Shown here: one piece after another, positions 37,729 through 46,937 of the stretch
How positions within the stretch are numbered: position 1 is the stretch's first letter
Layout: every line of letters starts with the position of its first letter
Source of the DNA: an uncultured Chelatococcus sp.
GTDB taxonomy: Bacteria > Pseudomonadota > Alphaproteobacteria > Rhizobiales > Beijerinckiaceae
Direction: 5' to 3'
NCBI GenBank assembly: GCA_937863995.1
Contig: CALMIK010000030.1
Coordinates: forward strand, 1 to 54,101
Length of the DNA stretch: 54,101 nucleotides
The notes under the pieces: generated by a model
Told to the model about the DNA's origin: nothing
Seen by the model: the letters and a program-made list of their open reading frames with translations, nothing else
The model's database searches: none
Made by a program: the position numbers and the translations under genes

Positions 37729-38759
37729 ACGTGCCCGGAAGCCAGGCCGATTTCGATCCAAAGGCGCTGCGCGGATTCCTTGCGGCGACTTTCGGCGCGC
37801 ACGAGGATTTCGCGCTGGAGCGCATTTCCGGCGGGCAGTCGAACCCGACCTATTTCCTCACCCACGGCGCGCGTCGCATGGTGCTGCGCAAGCAGCCGAA
37901 CGGGCCGATCCTCAAGGGCGCCCATGCCATCGACCGGGAATACCGCGTGCTCTCGGCCCTGCATCCGGTGGGGGTGCCGGTGCCGCGACCGTTATTCTAT
38001 CATGACGATCCCGGCTTGCTGGGCACGCCCTTCTACCTGATGGAACGGGTCGAGGGCAGGGTGTTCACCGATTGCGCCCTGCCGGATGTGCCCCAAGAGG
38101 AACGCCGCGCGCTATGGATGGGCCTGGCCGACGCGCTCGCAGCGCTGCACGCCGTGCGGCCCGAAGCGGTCGGGCTGGGTGATTACGGCCGCGCCGGTAA
38201 TTATTTCGAGCGCCAGATCGCGCGTTGGACGCGGCAATGGCGGGATTCGCCCTCCGATCCGATTCCCGAACTCGACGAACTGGCGCAATGGCTGCCCGCC
38301 AACCTGCCGCCGGACGACGGCGCGGTGAGCCTCGCCCACGGCGATTATCGCATGGGCAACGTGATCTTCCACCCGACCGAGCCTCGCGTCGTCGCCATTC
38401 TCGACTGGGAGCTGTCGACGTTGGGCCATCCGCTGGCCGATCTCGGCTTCTGCGCCATGCCATGGCATACGGCGCCGGGAGAGTACGGCGGAATGCTCGG
38501 GCTCGACCTTTCCCGGCTCGGCCTGCCGGAGGAGGACGCGTTCGTGGCCCGTTACATGCAGGGCAATCCCGGCAGTTCGCCGCTTCTGCCGTTTCACACG
38601 GCCTTCGCTCTCTTTCGCTTCGCGGTGATCTTCGTCGGCATCGCGGATCGCGCGCGCCAGGGGAACGCTGCGGGCAACAATGCCGACGCGATCGCTCCGC
38701 TGGCGCGGCGCTTCGCCGTGCGCGGGCTGGAGGTCATCCGGGGCAGGCACGTCGTCTGA
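37725..38759 (+). CDS. APH-fold phosphotransferase, ACAD10/11 kinase-domain-like
   Basis: The product is a 344-aa aminoglycoside-phosphotransferase-fold kinase. The nucleotide-binding region has [14 protein letters not shown] and MVLRKQP (Lys), the catalytic loop is [15 protein letters not shown], and the metal motif is [18 protein letters not shown]. The ATG at 37725 overlaps the previous stop (ATGA) and has GGGAGG 7 nt upstream. It is the last gene of the operon, tail to tail with the outer-membrane protein gene 11 nt on. By analogy with LvaA and ACAD10/11 it may phosphorylate the 4-hydroxyl of a hydroxyacyl-CoA; this is inference. Confidence 0.88.
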
Positions 38760-38770
38760 CGCTGGCCGCG

Positions 38771-39643
38771 TCAGAATACTTTCAGCAGGCGTATCTCGCC
38801 CACGAAGCCGGTTTTGAACCCGCCTTCCGCATACAGATCCCGGCCGACCATGGCCTGCAGCTGCAGCCCCGGCAGGACGAAAGTGTTGCCGTAAAGCCGG
38901 ACCTGATCCCGGCGCGTCTTCAACCCGGTTTTGACGCCGTTGACCTTCTGGTCGCCTCCGAACTGCCCCGAATAGCCGACCGCGAAAGACGTCTGTTGCG
39001 TAAACTGCTTACGCAGGGCTACCTGCGCCTGATAAGCGGGATCGACCGAAATCCTCGCCCCGCCCTCGGTATGGCCGACGGTAAAGGCCGCATCCAGCGT
39101 CGCATCGATGAAGAACCCTCCGCCAAGTCCCTGAATCAGGCCGGCCTGAGGCGTGATCGTCCAGGTTCCCTTTCCGAGGCTGATATCGGCGGAATCGTAT
39201 CGTCCCGTCGGCGCGGTCACAAACGCCGTCAAGCCCAGGGTCGTGCCGGTCTCCGGGTTCGAGGGCGAGACAGGCCACAGGGACGCGCCCAGCGTCAGGT
39301 CGCCGATGCCGTCGGATACACCCTGATTGACGCCGCCGATCCGCGCGGTGGAAATCCGCCCCATCGGCAGGACAGCCTGAACGAGAAGCGGGATGCCGGC
39401 GACTTGCGAATAGGACAAGCCGCGTAGAACGACGACCGAAGTATCGAGCCGGGAATTGGGCACTTTGGCCGTGCCGGGAAGCGTCAACTTGTTGGAAGTC
39501 GCGCTTTGGAAATACAGCAAGCCGATATTCGTGCCCGGCGGCATGATGACGTAATCGCCGGGCGCGACGTCGATGGCCCGGGCCTTCGGCGAGATGAATA
39601 CGAGTGCCGCGGCGCAAAGCGTCGCTGCCAGCTTTCTGACCAT
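38771..39643 (-). CDS. outer-membrane transporter-like protein (MetA phenol-degradation family)
   Basis: The product is 290 aa with a signal peptide ending near KARA. The mature part alternates beta-strand-like segments (TTLGLTAFVTAPTGRYDS, LQLQAMVGRDLY) and resembles the MetA-pathway-of-phenol-degradation outer-membrane family. The ATG at 39643 has GGGAGG 6 nt upstream. It lies 194 nt downstream of the aldolase gene on the same strand. It probably lets an aromatic substrate cross the outer membrane. Confidence 0.75.
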   Translation of the reverse strand: MVRKLAATLCAAALVFISPKARAIDVAPGDYVIMPPGTNIGLLYFQSATSNKLTLPGTAKVPNSRLDTSVVVLRGLSYSQVAGIPLLVQAVLPMGRISTARIGGVNQGVSDGIGDLTLGASLWPVSPSNPETGTTLGLTAFVTAPTGRYDSADISLGKGTWTITPQAGLIQGLGGGFFIDATLDAAFTVGHTEGGARISVDPAYQAQVALRKQFTQQTSFAVGYSGQFGGDQKVNGVKTGLKTRRDQVRLYGNTFVLPGLQLQAMVGRDLYAEGGFKTGFVGEIRLLKVF

Positions 39644-39837
39644 GTTTTTCCTCCCTGAGGCATCTGCCTGCGCTGCCGCCCGCAGGACACGGGCGGCGCA
39701 ACGCGTTTGTTTTTGTTTGGATATCCGCCGGGACAGGCGCGCCCGGCGGCCGGAAAACGTCAAGCGTCTTCGAACGCGGGAACCGTCGCATCCTCCGATG
39801 CCCACGCAAGACCGGCCCTAAACGGGGTGTGTTGCCG

Positions 39838-40887
39838 TCACGCGGCGCCGGGCAGCAACCCGCGTGCGCGCGCCATGGTCATGGCGGTGTCCTGGATCAT
39901 GTCCTCCTGACCGCCGATCATCTTCTTACGGCCGAGCTCGATCAGAATGTCGCGCGCCGGCACGCCGAAGCGCTCAGCCGCGCGGCGGGCCGGCAGCAGG
40001 AATGTCGAGTACACACCGGCATAGCCGAGTGTGAGAGCCTCGCGATCAACCCGCACCAGATGGTCCATGAACGGGACCACGACGTCTTCGGCCAGATCCA
40101 TCAGCGCGAATGTGTCGGCGCCGGTCTCGATGCCCATTCGGTCGCAGACGGCGGCCAGCACCTCAAGCGGCGCATTGCCGGCTCCCGCGCCGAGCCCGGC
40201 GAGCGAGGCGTCGATCCGGCTCGCGCCGGCGGCGATGGCCGCAATGGAATTCGCCACTCCAAGGCCGAGGTTGTGGTGTCCGTGAAAGCCGATCTCGGTT
40301 TCCGGCTTCAGCGCGTCGCGTATCCGGCTGACGACTTCTGTCACATCTTCAGTCAGCATATATCCGGCGGAATCAGTGACATAGACGGTGTTCGCGCCGT
40401 AGCTCTCCATCAGGAGGGCCTGCTCCGTCAGCCCCTTGGCGTCGTTGAGATGCGACATCATCAGGAAGCCTGTCGTGTCCATCCCCAGCTTGCGCGCGAA
40501 GGCGATATGCTGGGGCGAGGTATCGGCCTCCGTGCAATGGGTCGCGACGTGAACCGAGCGCGCGCCGCAATCGTAGGCCTCCTGCAACTCACGCATCGTG
40601 CCAAGACCCGGTATGAGCAGAACCGAGATCTTCGCCTGCTTCACCACCGCCGCCACGGCTGTGATGTAGTCGGCATTCGAGGCGAGCGCGCGGCCGTGCT
40701 GGATGGAGTTGCCGCCGAGGCCGGCGCCATGGGTGACCTGAATGTAGGGCACCGCGGCTTTATCCAGCCCGCTCGCGATCCTGACCATCGTCTCGACCGG
40801 GATCTGCTCGCGCTTCGCGTGCATCCCGTCGCGCAGCGACATGTCGTGCAGGGTGACCTTGCGGCCTTCCAGTTTGCTTTTGCCCAT
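39838..40887 (-). CDS. mhpE: 4-hydroxy-2-oxovalerate aldolase
   Basis: The product is a 349-aa DRE-TIM metallolyase that splits 4-hydroxy-2-oxovalerate to pyruvate and acetaldehyde. The N-terminal [18 protein letters not shown] holds the metal-binding Asp, and [15 protein letters not shown] holds the metal-binding His residues. The C-terminal region has the partner-contact and helix segment typical of BphI/DmpG. Its ATG overlaps the stop of the acetaldehyde dehydrogenase gene by one base (TGATG), consistent with the known channelling complex of the two enzymes. Confidence 0.95.
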   Translation of the reverse strand: MGKSKLEGRKVTLHDMSLRDGMHAKREQIPVETMVRIASGLDKAAVPYIQVTHGAGLGGNSIQHGRALASNADYITAVAAVVKQAKISVLLIPGLGTMRELQEAYDCGARSVHVATHCTEADTSPQHIAFARKLGMDTTGFLMMSHLNDAKGLTEQALLMESYGANTVYVTDSAGYMLTEDVTEVVSRIRDALKPETEIGFHGHHNLGLGVANSIAAIAAGASRIDASLAGLGAGAGNAPLEVLAAVCDRMGIETGADTFALMDLAEDVVVPFMDHLVRVDREALTLGYAGVYSTFLLPARRAAERFGVPARDILIELGRKKMIGGQEDMIQDTAMTMARARGLLPGAA

Positions 40888-41804
40888 CAAACGGACTCCA
40901 GATGTCGCAGTGTCTCGCTGCCGTCGAGAATGCCCTGCGCGAACATTTCGGCAGTGCGGGCGGCGGCGGCGGTCATGATGTCGAGATTGCCCGCGTAGGT
41001 TGGCAGGTAGTCGCCGAGGCCAGCGACCTCCATGAAGACCGCGACGCAGTTGCCGTTGAAATCGGGACCGTTCACCAGCCGGTAGCCCGGCACGTAGACC
41101 TGTACCTGGCGGATCATCTCCAGCACCGAGGCGGTGATCGCATCGCGGTCGGGCGTGCCCTCGACCTCGCAATAGATGGTGTTGCGCATGATGAGGGGCG
41201 GATCGGCGGGATTGATGATTGCCAGTGCCTTGCCGCGCTTCGCGCCGCCAACCTTCTCGAGCGCGTTCGAGGTGGTGAAGGTGAATTCGTCGAGATTGGC
41301 GCGCGTTCCGGGCCCCACTGACCGGGAAGAGAGCGAGGCGACGATCTCGGCGTAATCCACTGGCTGCACCGCGCCAACCGCCGCCACGATCGGTATCGTC
41401 GCCTGGCCGGCGCAGGAGATCATGTTCACGTTCATCACTGGGCCGCGCGCGGCGATGTCGCGCAGATTGACCGGCGGCACGCAGAGGGGGCCGATGGCGG
41501 CGGGCGTCAGGTCGATCATCAGCACGCCGAGCGCGTTCAGCTTGCGGCTGTTCTCGGCATGGACATAGGCGGACGTTGCGTCGAAGGCGATCCGGATATC
41601 GTCGTCCAGTACGTGCGGCAGCAGTCCGTCAACGCCCTCGTGCGTGGTTTTCAGGCCGAGGTCGCGGGCGCGCGCAAGGCCCTCCGATCCGGCGTCGATG
41701 CCGACCATCCAGACCGGCTCGAGCACTTCCGAGCGTTTGAGTTTATAGAGCAGATCGGTGCCGATGTTGCCTGAGCCGATCAAGGCGCATTTGATTTTTT
41801 TCAT
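40887..41804 (-). CDS. mhpF: acetaldehyde dehydrogenase (acylating)
   Basis: The product is 305 aa and converts acetaldehyde to acetyl-CoA with NAD and CoA. The N-terminal NAD motif [17 protein letters not shown] and the catalytic Cys in [14 protein letters not shown] are present. It forms an aldolase-dehydrogenase complex with the neighbouring aldolase in known systems. It is translationally coupled to mhpE. The hydratase/decarboxylase genes lie upstream in the same operon. Confidence 0.95.
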   Translation of the reverse strand: MKKIKCALIGSGNIGTDLLYKLKRSEVLEPVWMVGIDAGSEGLARARDLGLKTTHEGVDGLLPHVLDDDIRIAFDATSAYVHAENSRKLNALGVLMIDLTPAAIGPLCVPPVNLRDIAARGPVMNVNMISCAGQATIPIVAAVGAVQPVDYAEIVASLSSRSVGPGTRANLDEFTFTTSNALEKVGGAKRGKALAIINPADPPLIMRNTIYCEVEGTPDRDAITASVLEMIRQVQVYVPGYRLVNGPDFNGNCVAVFMEVAGLGDYLPTYAGNLDIMTAAAARTAEMFAQGILDGSETLRHLESV

Positions 41805-41813
41805 CTTCTCCCC

Positions 41814-42617
41814 TCATTCCCCGAAGCGGACGCTGATCGATCCCATGTCGAGGAAGCGCGCCGTCAGGCAGTCGCCGGGTTTGACCGGCACGGCCGCGGT
41901 GATGGCGCCGCTCATCACGAAACTGCCGGCGGGCAACGGCTCGCCCATGTCGTGCAGCACGCCGACCAGCATCGCCACAGCATCCGCCGGATGGCCGAGC
42001 ACCTCGGCCGACGCGCCCAGCGCCACGATCTCGCCATTCAGTTCCATCACCGTGCCGATGGTGCGCAGGTCGATGCTGCCGGGGCGCCTGGGCCGCCCGC
42101 CCGAAATGAACCGCGCCGATGAGCTGTTGTCGGCCAGCACGCTCTCCAGATCGAACTTGAAGCCCGTGAAGCGGCTGTCGATGATCTCGACCGAGGGCTG
42201 GATATAATCGGTTGCCGCGAGAACCTGCTCACGGGTGACGTGGCCAGCCAGTTCCGCTCCCGTAACGAAGGCGATCTCGCACTCCGCGCGCGGATGGATC
42301 ATATCCGACAGCGAGATGACCGTGTTCTCCGGCCGCGCCATCGCATCGGTCAGGAAGCCGATGCCGGGCTGTTCCACCCCCATCTGAAGCATCTTCGGAC
42401 GAGAGGTCAGGCCCGCTTTCCAGCCCACCACCCGCTGGCCGCGCGCCTCGTAGCTGCGGCGCAGGGCCGTCTGCACGCGGTAGGCATCGGCCACAGTCAT
42501 CTCGGGGTAATCGTCGGTGAGCTTGCGTATCGGCGTGGCGTAAGTCTGCGCGGTTTCGATCCGCTCGGCCAGCCGCGCGATGGCGATGTCGTCAAGGCCC
42601 ATACCATGCTGGCTCAT
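41814..42617 (-). CDS. 2-oxo-3-hexenedioate (4-oxalocrotonate) decarboxylase
   Basis: The product is a 267-aa FAH/hydratase-fold enzyme. The motifs VVGWKAGLTS, HPRAECEIAFVTG (metal-binding Glu) and PSVEIIDSRFTGFKFD are shared with 2-oxopent-4-enoate hydratase. I assign this copy as the decarboxylase and the upstream one as the hydratase from relative resemblance and because the cluster needs both; the reverse is possible. The ATG at 42617 follows GGGAGGG and overlaps the hydratase stop (ATGA). Confidence 0.8.
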   Translation of the reverse strand: MSQHGMGLDDIAIARLAERIETAQTYATPIRKLTDDYPEMTVADAYRVQTALRRSYEARGQRVVGWKAGLTSRPKMLQMGVEQPGIGFLTDAMARPENTVISLSDMIHPRAECEIAFVTGAELAGHVTREQVLAATDYIQPSVEIIDSRFTGFKFDLESVLADNSSSARFISGGRPRRPGSIDLRTIGTVMELNGEIVALGASAEVLGHPADAVAMLVGVLHDMGEPLPAGSFVMSGAITAAVPVKPGDCLTARFLDMGSISVRFGE

Positions 42618-43414
42618 ACCTGAGCCCTCCCTCTGAAACCCGCCGTGCAGGTGCCCGTGCCCGCGATGGTGACCGTCAGCGTGTCGCCGTCCGCGACATC
42701 GATCAGCGGCGCCTGCGCGCCCGAGAGGATGATTTCGCCGGCCTTCAGCGGAATGCCCAGGCGGCCCAATGTATTCGCCAGCCACGCGACCGCGTTGGCG
42801 GGCGAGCCCTGCACGGCGGCCCCGACCCCGGTGGAATGCAGCGCGCCGTTCTTCTCGATGACGAGCCCCGCGAGGCTGAGGTCGATGTCGCGCGGATCGG
42901 CGCGGCCTTCGCCCAGCACGAAAACCCCGCACGACGCGTTGTCGGCCACCGTGTCCTGAATGCGGATCTTCCAGTCGGCGAAGCGGGTGTCGACGATTTC
43001 GAAGCAGGGGCTGACATAGTCCGTCGCGACGATCACGTCGGTTGCCGTTACACCCGGCCCGATCAGATCGCGTTTCAGGATGAAGGCAAGCTCCGCCTCG
43101 GCGCGCGGCTGCATCAACCGGCCGAGGTCGATCACGTCGCCGTTCTCATGCATCATCTGACGGGTGATCTGGCCGAAATCGGGCTGATAGACGCCCAGCG
43201 CATCCTGAATGGCGCGGCTGGTCAGGCCGATCTTCTTGCCGACCACCTCGTCGCCCGCCGCCAGCCGCCGCGCGAGCAGCCGCAGCTGGATGCGATAAGC
43301 GTCGTCGATGGTGCTGTCAGGCTCCTGCGTGCTGATTTTCTCGATGGGGCGGCCTGAGATCATCGCCTCATAAAGCGCATCGCCCAAGGCGTCGACCCTG
43401 CTGTCCTCGATCAT
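42614..43414 (-). CDS. mhpD: 2-oxopent-4-enoate hydratase
   Basis: The product is a 266-aa FAH-fold hydratase converting 2-hydroxypenta-2,4-dienoate to 4-hydroxy-2-oxovalerate. Motifs: VVGKKIGLTSRA, QPRAEAELAFIL, PCFEIVDTRFADWKI, VADNASCGVFVLG. It is paralogous to the downstream decarboxylase, with which it overlaps by 4 nt. In the DmpE/DmpH system the two proteins form a complex. It is the first gene of the minus-strand lower-pathway operon. Confidence 0.85.
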   Translation of the reverse strand: MIEDSRVDALGDALYEAMISGRPIEKISTQEPDSTIDDAYRIQLRLLARRLAAGDEVVGKKIGLTSRAIQDALGVYQPDFGQITRQMMHENGDVIDLGRLMQPRAEAELAFILKRDLIGPGVTATDVIVATDYVSPCFEIVDTRFADWKIRIQDTVADNASCGVFVLGEGRADPRDIDLSLAGLVIEKNGALHSTGVGAAVQGSPANAVAWLANTLGRLGIPLKAGEIILSGAQAPLIDVADGDTLTVTIAGTGTCTAGFRGRAQV

Positions 43415-43658
43415 CGTTCTTCCTCCGCAATAGGGGTCGAGGTGTCTGGCGGGTAACGGTAGACAAGGTCAGGAATACGCTCCAATACTTTGATCGCCTG
43501 ATTATCATACCTTTTCAGCATGTCGCGTGGCGCCGCCCGTTATGCGAAAAACGTATCATGTGCGGGACATTAAAGTATTAGAATGCATGTCTGGCCGCAC
43601 CTAAGCTGGCGCCAAAGCCAGGGCTGCCGTTTGTCGGGCGGCACGAGGAGGAACGAGC
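43415..43658. promoter_or_regulatory. divergent promoter with two LysR-type boxes
   Basis: This 244-nt gap separates the lower-pathway operon (minus) and the semialdehyde dehydrogenase gene (plus). ATAC-N7-GCAT (43507-43521) and ATGC-N7-GTAT (43542-43556) each differ by one base from the CatM/BenM-type consensus ATAC-N7-GTAT, with centres 35 bp apart. They are candidate sites for the LysR protein encoded at 45324. AATACTTT (43485-43492) and AAAGTATT (43572-43579) also form a wider dyad. Confidence 0.55.
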
Positions 43659-45119
43659 ATGGGCAATTTCGATCTGTTCATCGACGGAGAGTTTCGCGCG
43701 GCGACATCCGGGCGAACATTCGCCAAGCATTCCCCGGTGGACGGGCGGCTCATCGGCCATGTACAGGAAGCGCTGGCTGCGGACGTGGATGCCGCAGTGC
43801 GGGCGGCGCGGGCGGCTCTGAACGGGCCCTGGGGTTCGATCTCGACGAAGCAGCGCACCGATCTGCTCCTCGATCTGGCCCATGCGATCAACCGCAGGGC
43901 GGCTGATTTCGTCGAGGCGGAGGTGCAGGACACCGGTCACACGCGGCACTTCGCCAGCAGCATCGAAATTCCGCGCGGCGCGGCGAACTTCGAGATTTTC
44001 GCCAATTTGTTGAAGAACGTCGGCGGCGAATTTTTCGCCATGGACACGCCCGACGGCGCCGGCGCGGTGAACATGGAACTCCATCGCCCGAAAGGGGTGA
44101 TCGCCGTGATTTCCCCCTGGAACGCGCCGTTCCTCCTGCTGACGTGGAAGGTTGGTCCGGCATTGGCCTGCGGCAACACGGTGGTGGCGAAGCCTTCCGA
44201 GGAAAGCCCCGCGACCGCGACGTTGCTGGGCGAGGTCATGAACGAGGTCGGCATTCCGAAGGGCGTCTACAATGTCGTCCACGGCTTCGGTCCCGGCTCC
44301 GCCGGGGAGCTGCTGACCCAGCACCCGGACGTCGACGGCATCACCTTCACCGGGGAGACCCGCACCGGTGAGGCGATCATGAAGCAGGCCGCTGTCGGAT
44401 TGCGCGACGTCTCGTTCGAGCTCGGCGGGAAAAACCCCGCCATCGTTTTTGCCGACTGCGACATGGACAAGGCGGTCGAGGTCGTCATGCGTTCGGCCTT
44501 CGCCAATTGCGGCCAGGTTTGTCTCGGCACCGAAAGGATCTATGTCGAGCGGCCGATTTTCGAGGAATTCACCGCTCGGCTCAAAGCCGGCGCGGAGGCC
44601 CTGAAGCCGGGAGGGCCGGACGAGCCCGGCACCACGCTCGGGCCGTTGATTTCGGAAGAGCATCGCCGCAAGGTGTTGTCCTATTACGCCAAGGCCCGGG
44701 ACCTGGGCGCGAACGAGATCACCGGCGGTGGTGTGCCGGTGTTCGGCAACGATTGCGACAAGGGATACTTCATCCAGCCGACGATCTGGACCGGCCTGCC
44801 CGACGACAGCCCGATCGTGCGCGAGGAGATCTTCGGGCCTTGCTGCCACATTCGCCCCTTCGATACCGAGGATGAGGTGATCGCGCTGGCCAATGATACC
44901 CGCTACGGCCTGTCGGCGACGATTCTGACCGAAAACCTCGGTCGCGCTCATCGGGTCGGGCGCCGGCTCGAGGCCGGAATCGTCTGGGTGAACGCGTGGT
45001 TCCTGCGGGATCTGCGCACGGCGTTCGGCGGTTCGAAGTCGTCGGGCATCGGCCGTGAGGGCGGGGTGCATTCGCTGGAGTTCTACACCGAGCGCAGCAA
45101 TCTGTGCATCAAGCTCTGA
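43659..45119 (+). CDS. 2-hydroxymuconic semialdehyde dehydrogenase
   Basis: The product is a 486-aa NAD-dependent aldehyde dehydrogenase that oxidises 2-hydroxymuconic semialdehyde to 2-hydroxymuconate. The catalytic Cys288 (FANCGQVCLGTERIYVERP) and Glu254 (VSFELGGKNP) are present, and the FANCGQVCLGTER block resembles DmpC/XylG-type enzymes. The start has GGAGG just upstream. It is divergent from the lower-pathway operon and is followed by a strong terminator. Confidence 0.88.
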   Translation: MGNFDLFIDGEFRAATSGRTFAKHSPVDGRLIGHVQEALAADVDAAVRAARAALNGPWGSISTKQRTDLLLDLAHAINRRAADFVEAEVQDTGHTRHFASSIEIPRGAANFEIFANLLKNVGGEFFAMDTPDGAGAVNMELHRPKGVIAVISPWNAPFLLLTWKVGPALACGNTVVAKPSEESPATATLLGEVMNEVGIPKGVYNVVHGFGPGSAGELLTQHPDVDGITFTGETRTGEAIMKQAAVGLRDVSFELGGKNPAIVFADCDMDKAVEVVMRSAFANCGQVCLGTERIYVERPIFEEFTARLKAGAEALKPGGPDEPGTTLGPLISEEHRRKVLSYYAKARDLGANEITGGGVPVFGNDCDKGYFIQPTIWTGLPDDSPIVREEIFGPCCHIRPFDTEDEVIALANDTRYGLSATILTENLGRAHRVGRRLEAGIVWVNAWFLRDLRTAFGGSKSSGIGREGGVHSLEFYTERSNLCIKL

Positions 45120-45196
45120 CGCGGCGCGCGTGTTCCGCCAAGGTGCGCCGGCAGACAAGGTGTTGATTCGCTTCTTAAATTGACGCCAGTTGATAC

Positions 45197-45243
45197 AGGG
45201 CATTTCCTCGTTTCGCCGGAACGCGGAAATGCCCTATTTTTAT
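45197..45243 (+). terminator. Rho-independent terminator after the semialdehyde dehydrogenase gene
   Basis: AGGGCATTTCC (45197-45207) pairs perfectly with GGAAATGCCCT (45225-45235). Inside, after a T/C mismatch, CGTTTC-gcc-GGAACG forms a 6-bp stem (one wobble). It is followed by ATTTTTAT. This is a textbook intrinsic terminator on the plus strand. Its inner core belongs to the hairpin family also seen at 13644-13680 and 18970-19010. Confidence 0.85.
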
Positions 45244-45254
45244 CGATGATTTCT

Positions 45255-45279
45255 CGCGCAAGAGTATCCGCATTGCGCG
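45255..45279. promoter_or_regulatory. inverted repeat upstream of lysR
   Basis: CGCGCAA (45255-45261) and TTGCGCG (45273-45279) are perfect 7-bp arms with an 11-nt spacer, centred about 57 nt upstream of the LysR gene start. The position fits an autoregulatory operator. It does not match the ATAC-N7-GTAT boxes. Confidence 0.4.
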
Positions 45280-45323
45280 AAAATGCTTGATTTCACTTGC
45301 TGTTGGGGGAGGCGACGGCGGAC

Positions 45324-46244
45324 ATGAACATACGGCAGCTGAAATACTTCATCGCAGTCGCGGAAGAATTGAACATCGGCCGCGCCGCAATCCGGCTGAA
45401 TGTCTCGCAGCCTCCGGTGACAAGGCAGATCCAGCAGCTGGAAGAAGAGCTGAACGCCAAGCTTTTCATCCGCAATCCGCGCGGGGTTGAGCTAACCCAG
45501 GCCGGCGAGATCTTCCTGCAGGAGGCGCACAACATCGCGGTGTTGCTCGATCAGGCGGCCCAACGGGTGCTGCGCGCCTCGAATGGCGATCTCGGGCGGA
45601 TCGATGTAGGCATCTTCGGCTCCGCGATTGTCGACATGATCCCCGGCATCATCCATGCCTTCAAGCAGCTTTATCCCAATGTCCATGTCACGTTGCACCC
45701 GATGGACAAGCTCCAGCAGGTGGAGGCGCTGCGCAACCGCTCGATCGACGTGGGCTTCAACCGGCTGCTGGACCCGCAGCCCGATATCCGCATCGAGGAA
45801 ATCGCCCGCGAAGCTATCGTGGCCGCAGTCGGCCGCGACCGGCTTGGCCCCGGACGGGTTGCGCTGGCCGATCTGGCCAAGGAGCCGCTGATATTGTTCC
45901 CGGCAAGCCGGGCCGCGGGCTTCGTCGACAAGGTGATCGACCTCTTTCGTGACAATGGCCTGAAGCCGAGCATCAGCCAGACGGTGGGCGATGCTTTTAC
46001 CGGAATGGCGCTGGTGGCCTCGGGGTTCGGCAGTTGTCTGGTGCCCGAATCGATGAACGCGGTCACCATGCCGGGGGTGGGTTTCATGCAAATCGACCTC
46101 GATCCTCCCGTGACGGTCGATCTCTCCTGCATCTGGCGCGAGGGCGATTCCTCGCCGGTGCTGCGCAACTTTCTCGATGTCGCCAGAGCGTGGACCAAGG
46201 GCCGGTTCGACAAAGGCAGGGAATCCGATAAAGATATGATTTAA
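45324..46244 (+). CDS. LysR-family transcriptional regulator, CatM/BenM-like
   Basis: The product is a 306-aa LysR regulator. The N-terminal winged HTH (MNIRQLKYFIAVAEELNIGR, AAIRLNVSQPPVTRQIQQLE) resembles that of the CatR/CatM/BenM branch that controls aromatic catabolism. The C-terminal half is the effector-binding domain. The ATG at 45324 fits the family start; GGAGG lies about 11 nt upstream. It sits between the semialdehyde dehydrogenase and tautomerase genes, and ATAC-N7-GTAT-like boxes lie in both neighbouring catabolic promoters, so it probably activates the meta-cleavage genes. Confidence 0.92.
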   Translation: MNIRQLKYFIAVAEELNIGRAAIRLNVSQPPVTRQIQQLEEELNAKLFIRNPRGVELTQAGEIFLQEAHNIAVLLDQAAQRVLRASNGDLGRIDVGIFGSAIVDMIPGIIHAFKQLYPNVHVTLHPMDKLQQVEALRNRSIDVGFNRLLDPQPDIRIEEIAREAIVAAVGRDRLGPGRVALADLAKEPLILFPASRAAGFVDKVIDLFRDNGLKPSISQTVGDAFTGMALVASGFGSCLVPESMNAVTMPGVGFMQIDLDPPVTVDLSCIWREGDSSPVLRNFLDVARAWTKGRFDKGRESDKDMI

Positions 46245-46278
46245 TTGAATATTATCATAATTCCAGTTTGTTGCCGTC

Positions 46279-46293
46279 ATGCATTTTGAGTAT
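46279..46293. promoter_or_regulatory. LysR-type box upstream of the tautomerase gene
   Basis: ATGC-attttga-GTAT differs by one base from ATAC-N7-GTAT and matches the box at 43542-43556 in both half-sites and spacing. It lies 172 nt upstream of the 4-oxalocrotonate tautomerase start. A weaker second ATGC...GTAT pair with N10 spacing follows about 17 nt on. Confidence 0.5.
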
Positions 46294-46465
46294 GAATATG
46301 CGCTCTAAATAGTATTTGAAAGTAACCCTTCCTCCCAGCAATCATGCTGCATGCCGGAAACGAAGAGGCCCGGCGCACCATCGCGACAGGGGGATCGCCG
46401 CCCTGATACGACGCCGATGCGGCAGTCTGCCTCTGCTTTCGTGACAGGAAAGAGCGAGGTGGCCC

Positions 46466-46714
46466 ATGCCAGTCATCCAGGTTCATTTGATGGAAGGCCG
46501 GAGCGATAGCCAGAAGCAGGCGATGATGCGGCGGGTTACCGATGCCGTCGTCGAAACGCTGGGGGTGCGGCCCTCGTCGGTGCGCATCATGATTCACGAG
46601 CTTGCATCGGGGCATTTCGCGGTCGCGGGCGAACCGCGCTTTGCCGAACATGCCGAGGAGGGGGCGGACACGAACGGCCACTCCCTGTCTCAGGTGCAGG
46701 TTGGAACCAACTAG
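46466..46714 (+). CDS. 4-oxalocrotonate (2-hydroxymuconate) tautomerase
   Basis: The product is an 82-aa tautomerase that ketonises 2-hydroxymuconate. After removal of Met the catalytic Pro1 is exposed, and Arg11 (EGRSD), Arg39 (SSVRIMIHE) and Phe50 (GHFAVAGE) occupy the family's catalytic positions. The classical enzyme has about 62 residues; this one has a polar C-terminal tail of about 20 extra residues. The start has a GAGGTGG site just upstream. Confidence 0.92.
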   Translation: MPVIQVHLMEGRSDSQKQAMMRRVTDAVVETLGVRPSSVRIMIHELASGHFAVAGEPRFAEHAEEGADTNGHSLSQVQVGTN

Positions 46715-46873
46715 CATAGTCAAGTTTTACGGCTGAAAAATCGGCTGGCCGACCAGAATACGCCTCGTAAATAAATCGCGGAGCATCTGATCTGTCGCAG
46801 CGGATCGAAGAAATGCTCCACGACCGGCATGACAGGTTCGACCGGCAGTAGAGGTTCGAGACAGCTATAAGTT

Positions 46874-46889
46874 TAGAACCATAACATAT
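46874..46889 (+). promoter_or_regulatory. shared promoter motif TAGAAC-ATAACATAT, copy 1
   Basis: TAGAACCATAACATAT lies 48 nt upstream of the extradiol dioxygenase start. A near-copy (TAGAACGATATAACATAT, two extra nt) occurs at 51084-51101, 31 nt upstream of the ABC binding-protein gene. Similar sequence in similar position suggests a common promoter or regulator site. Confidence 0.35.
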
Positions 46890-46937
46890 GCAGTGCCGCC
46901 GAGAGAGCGGCGGAGCCCAAGCGCTCAGGGAGGAAAC

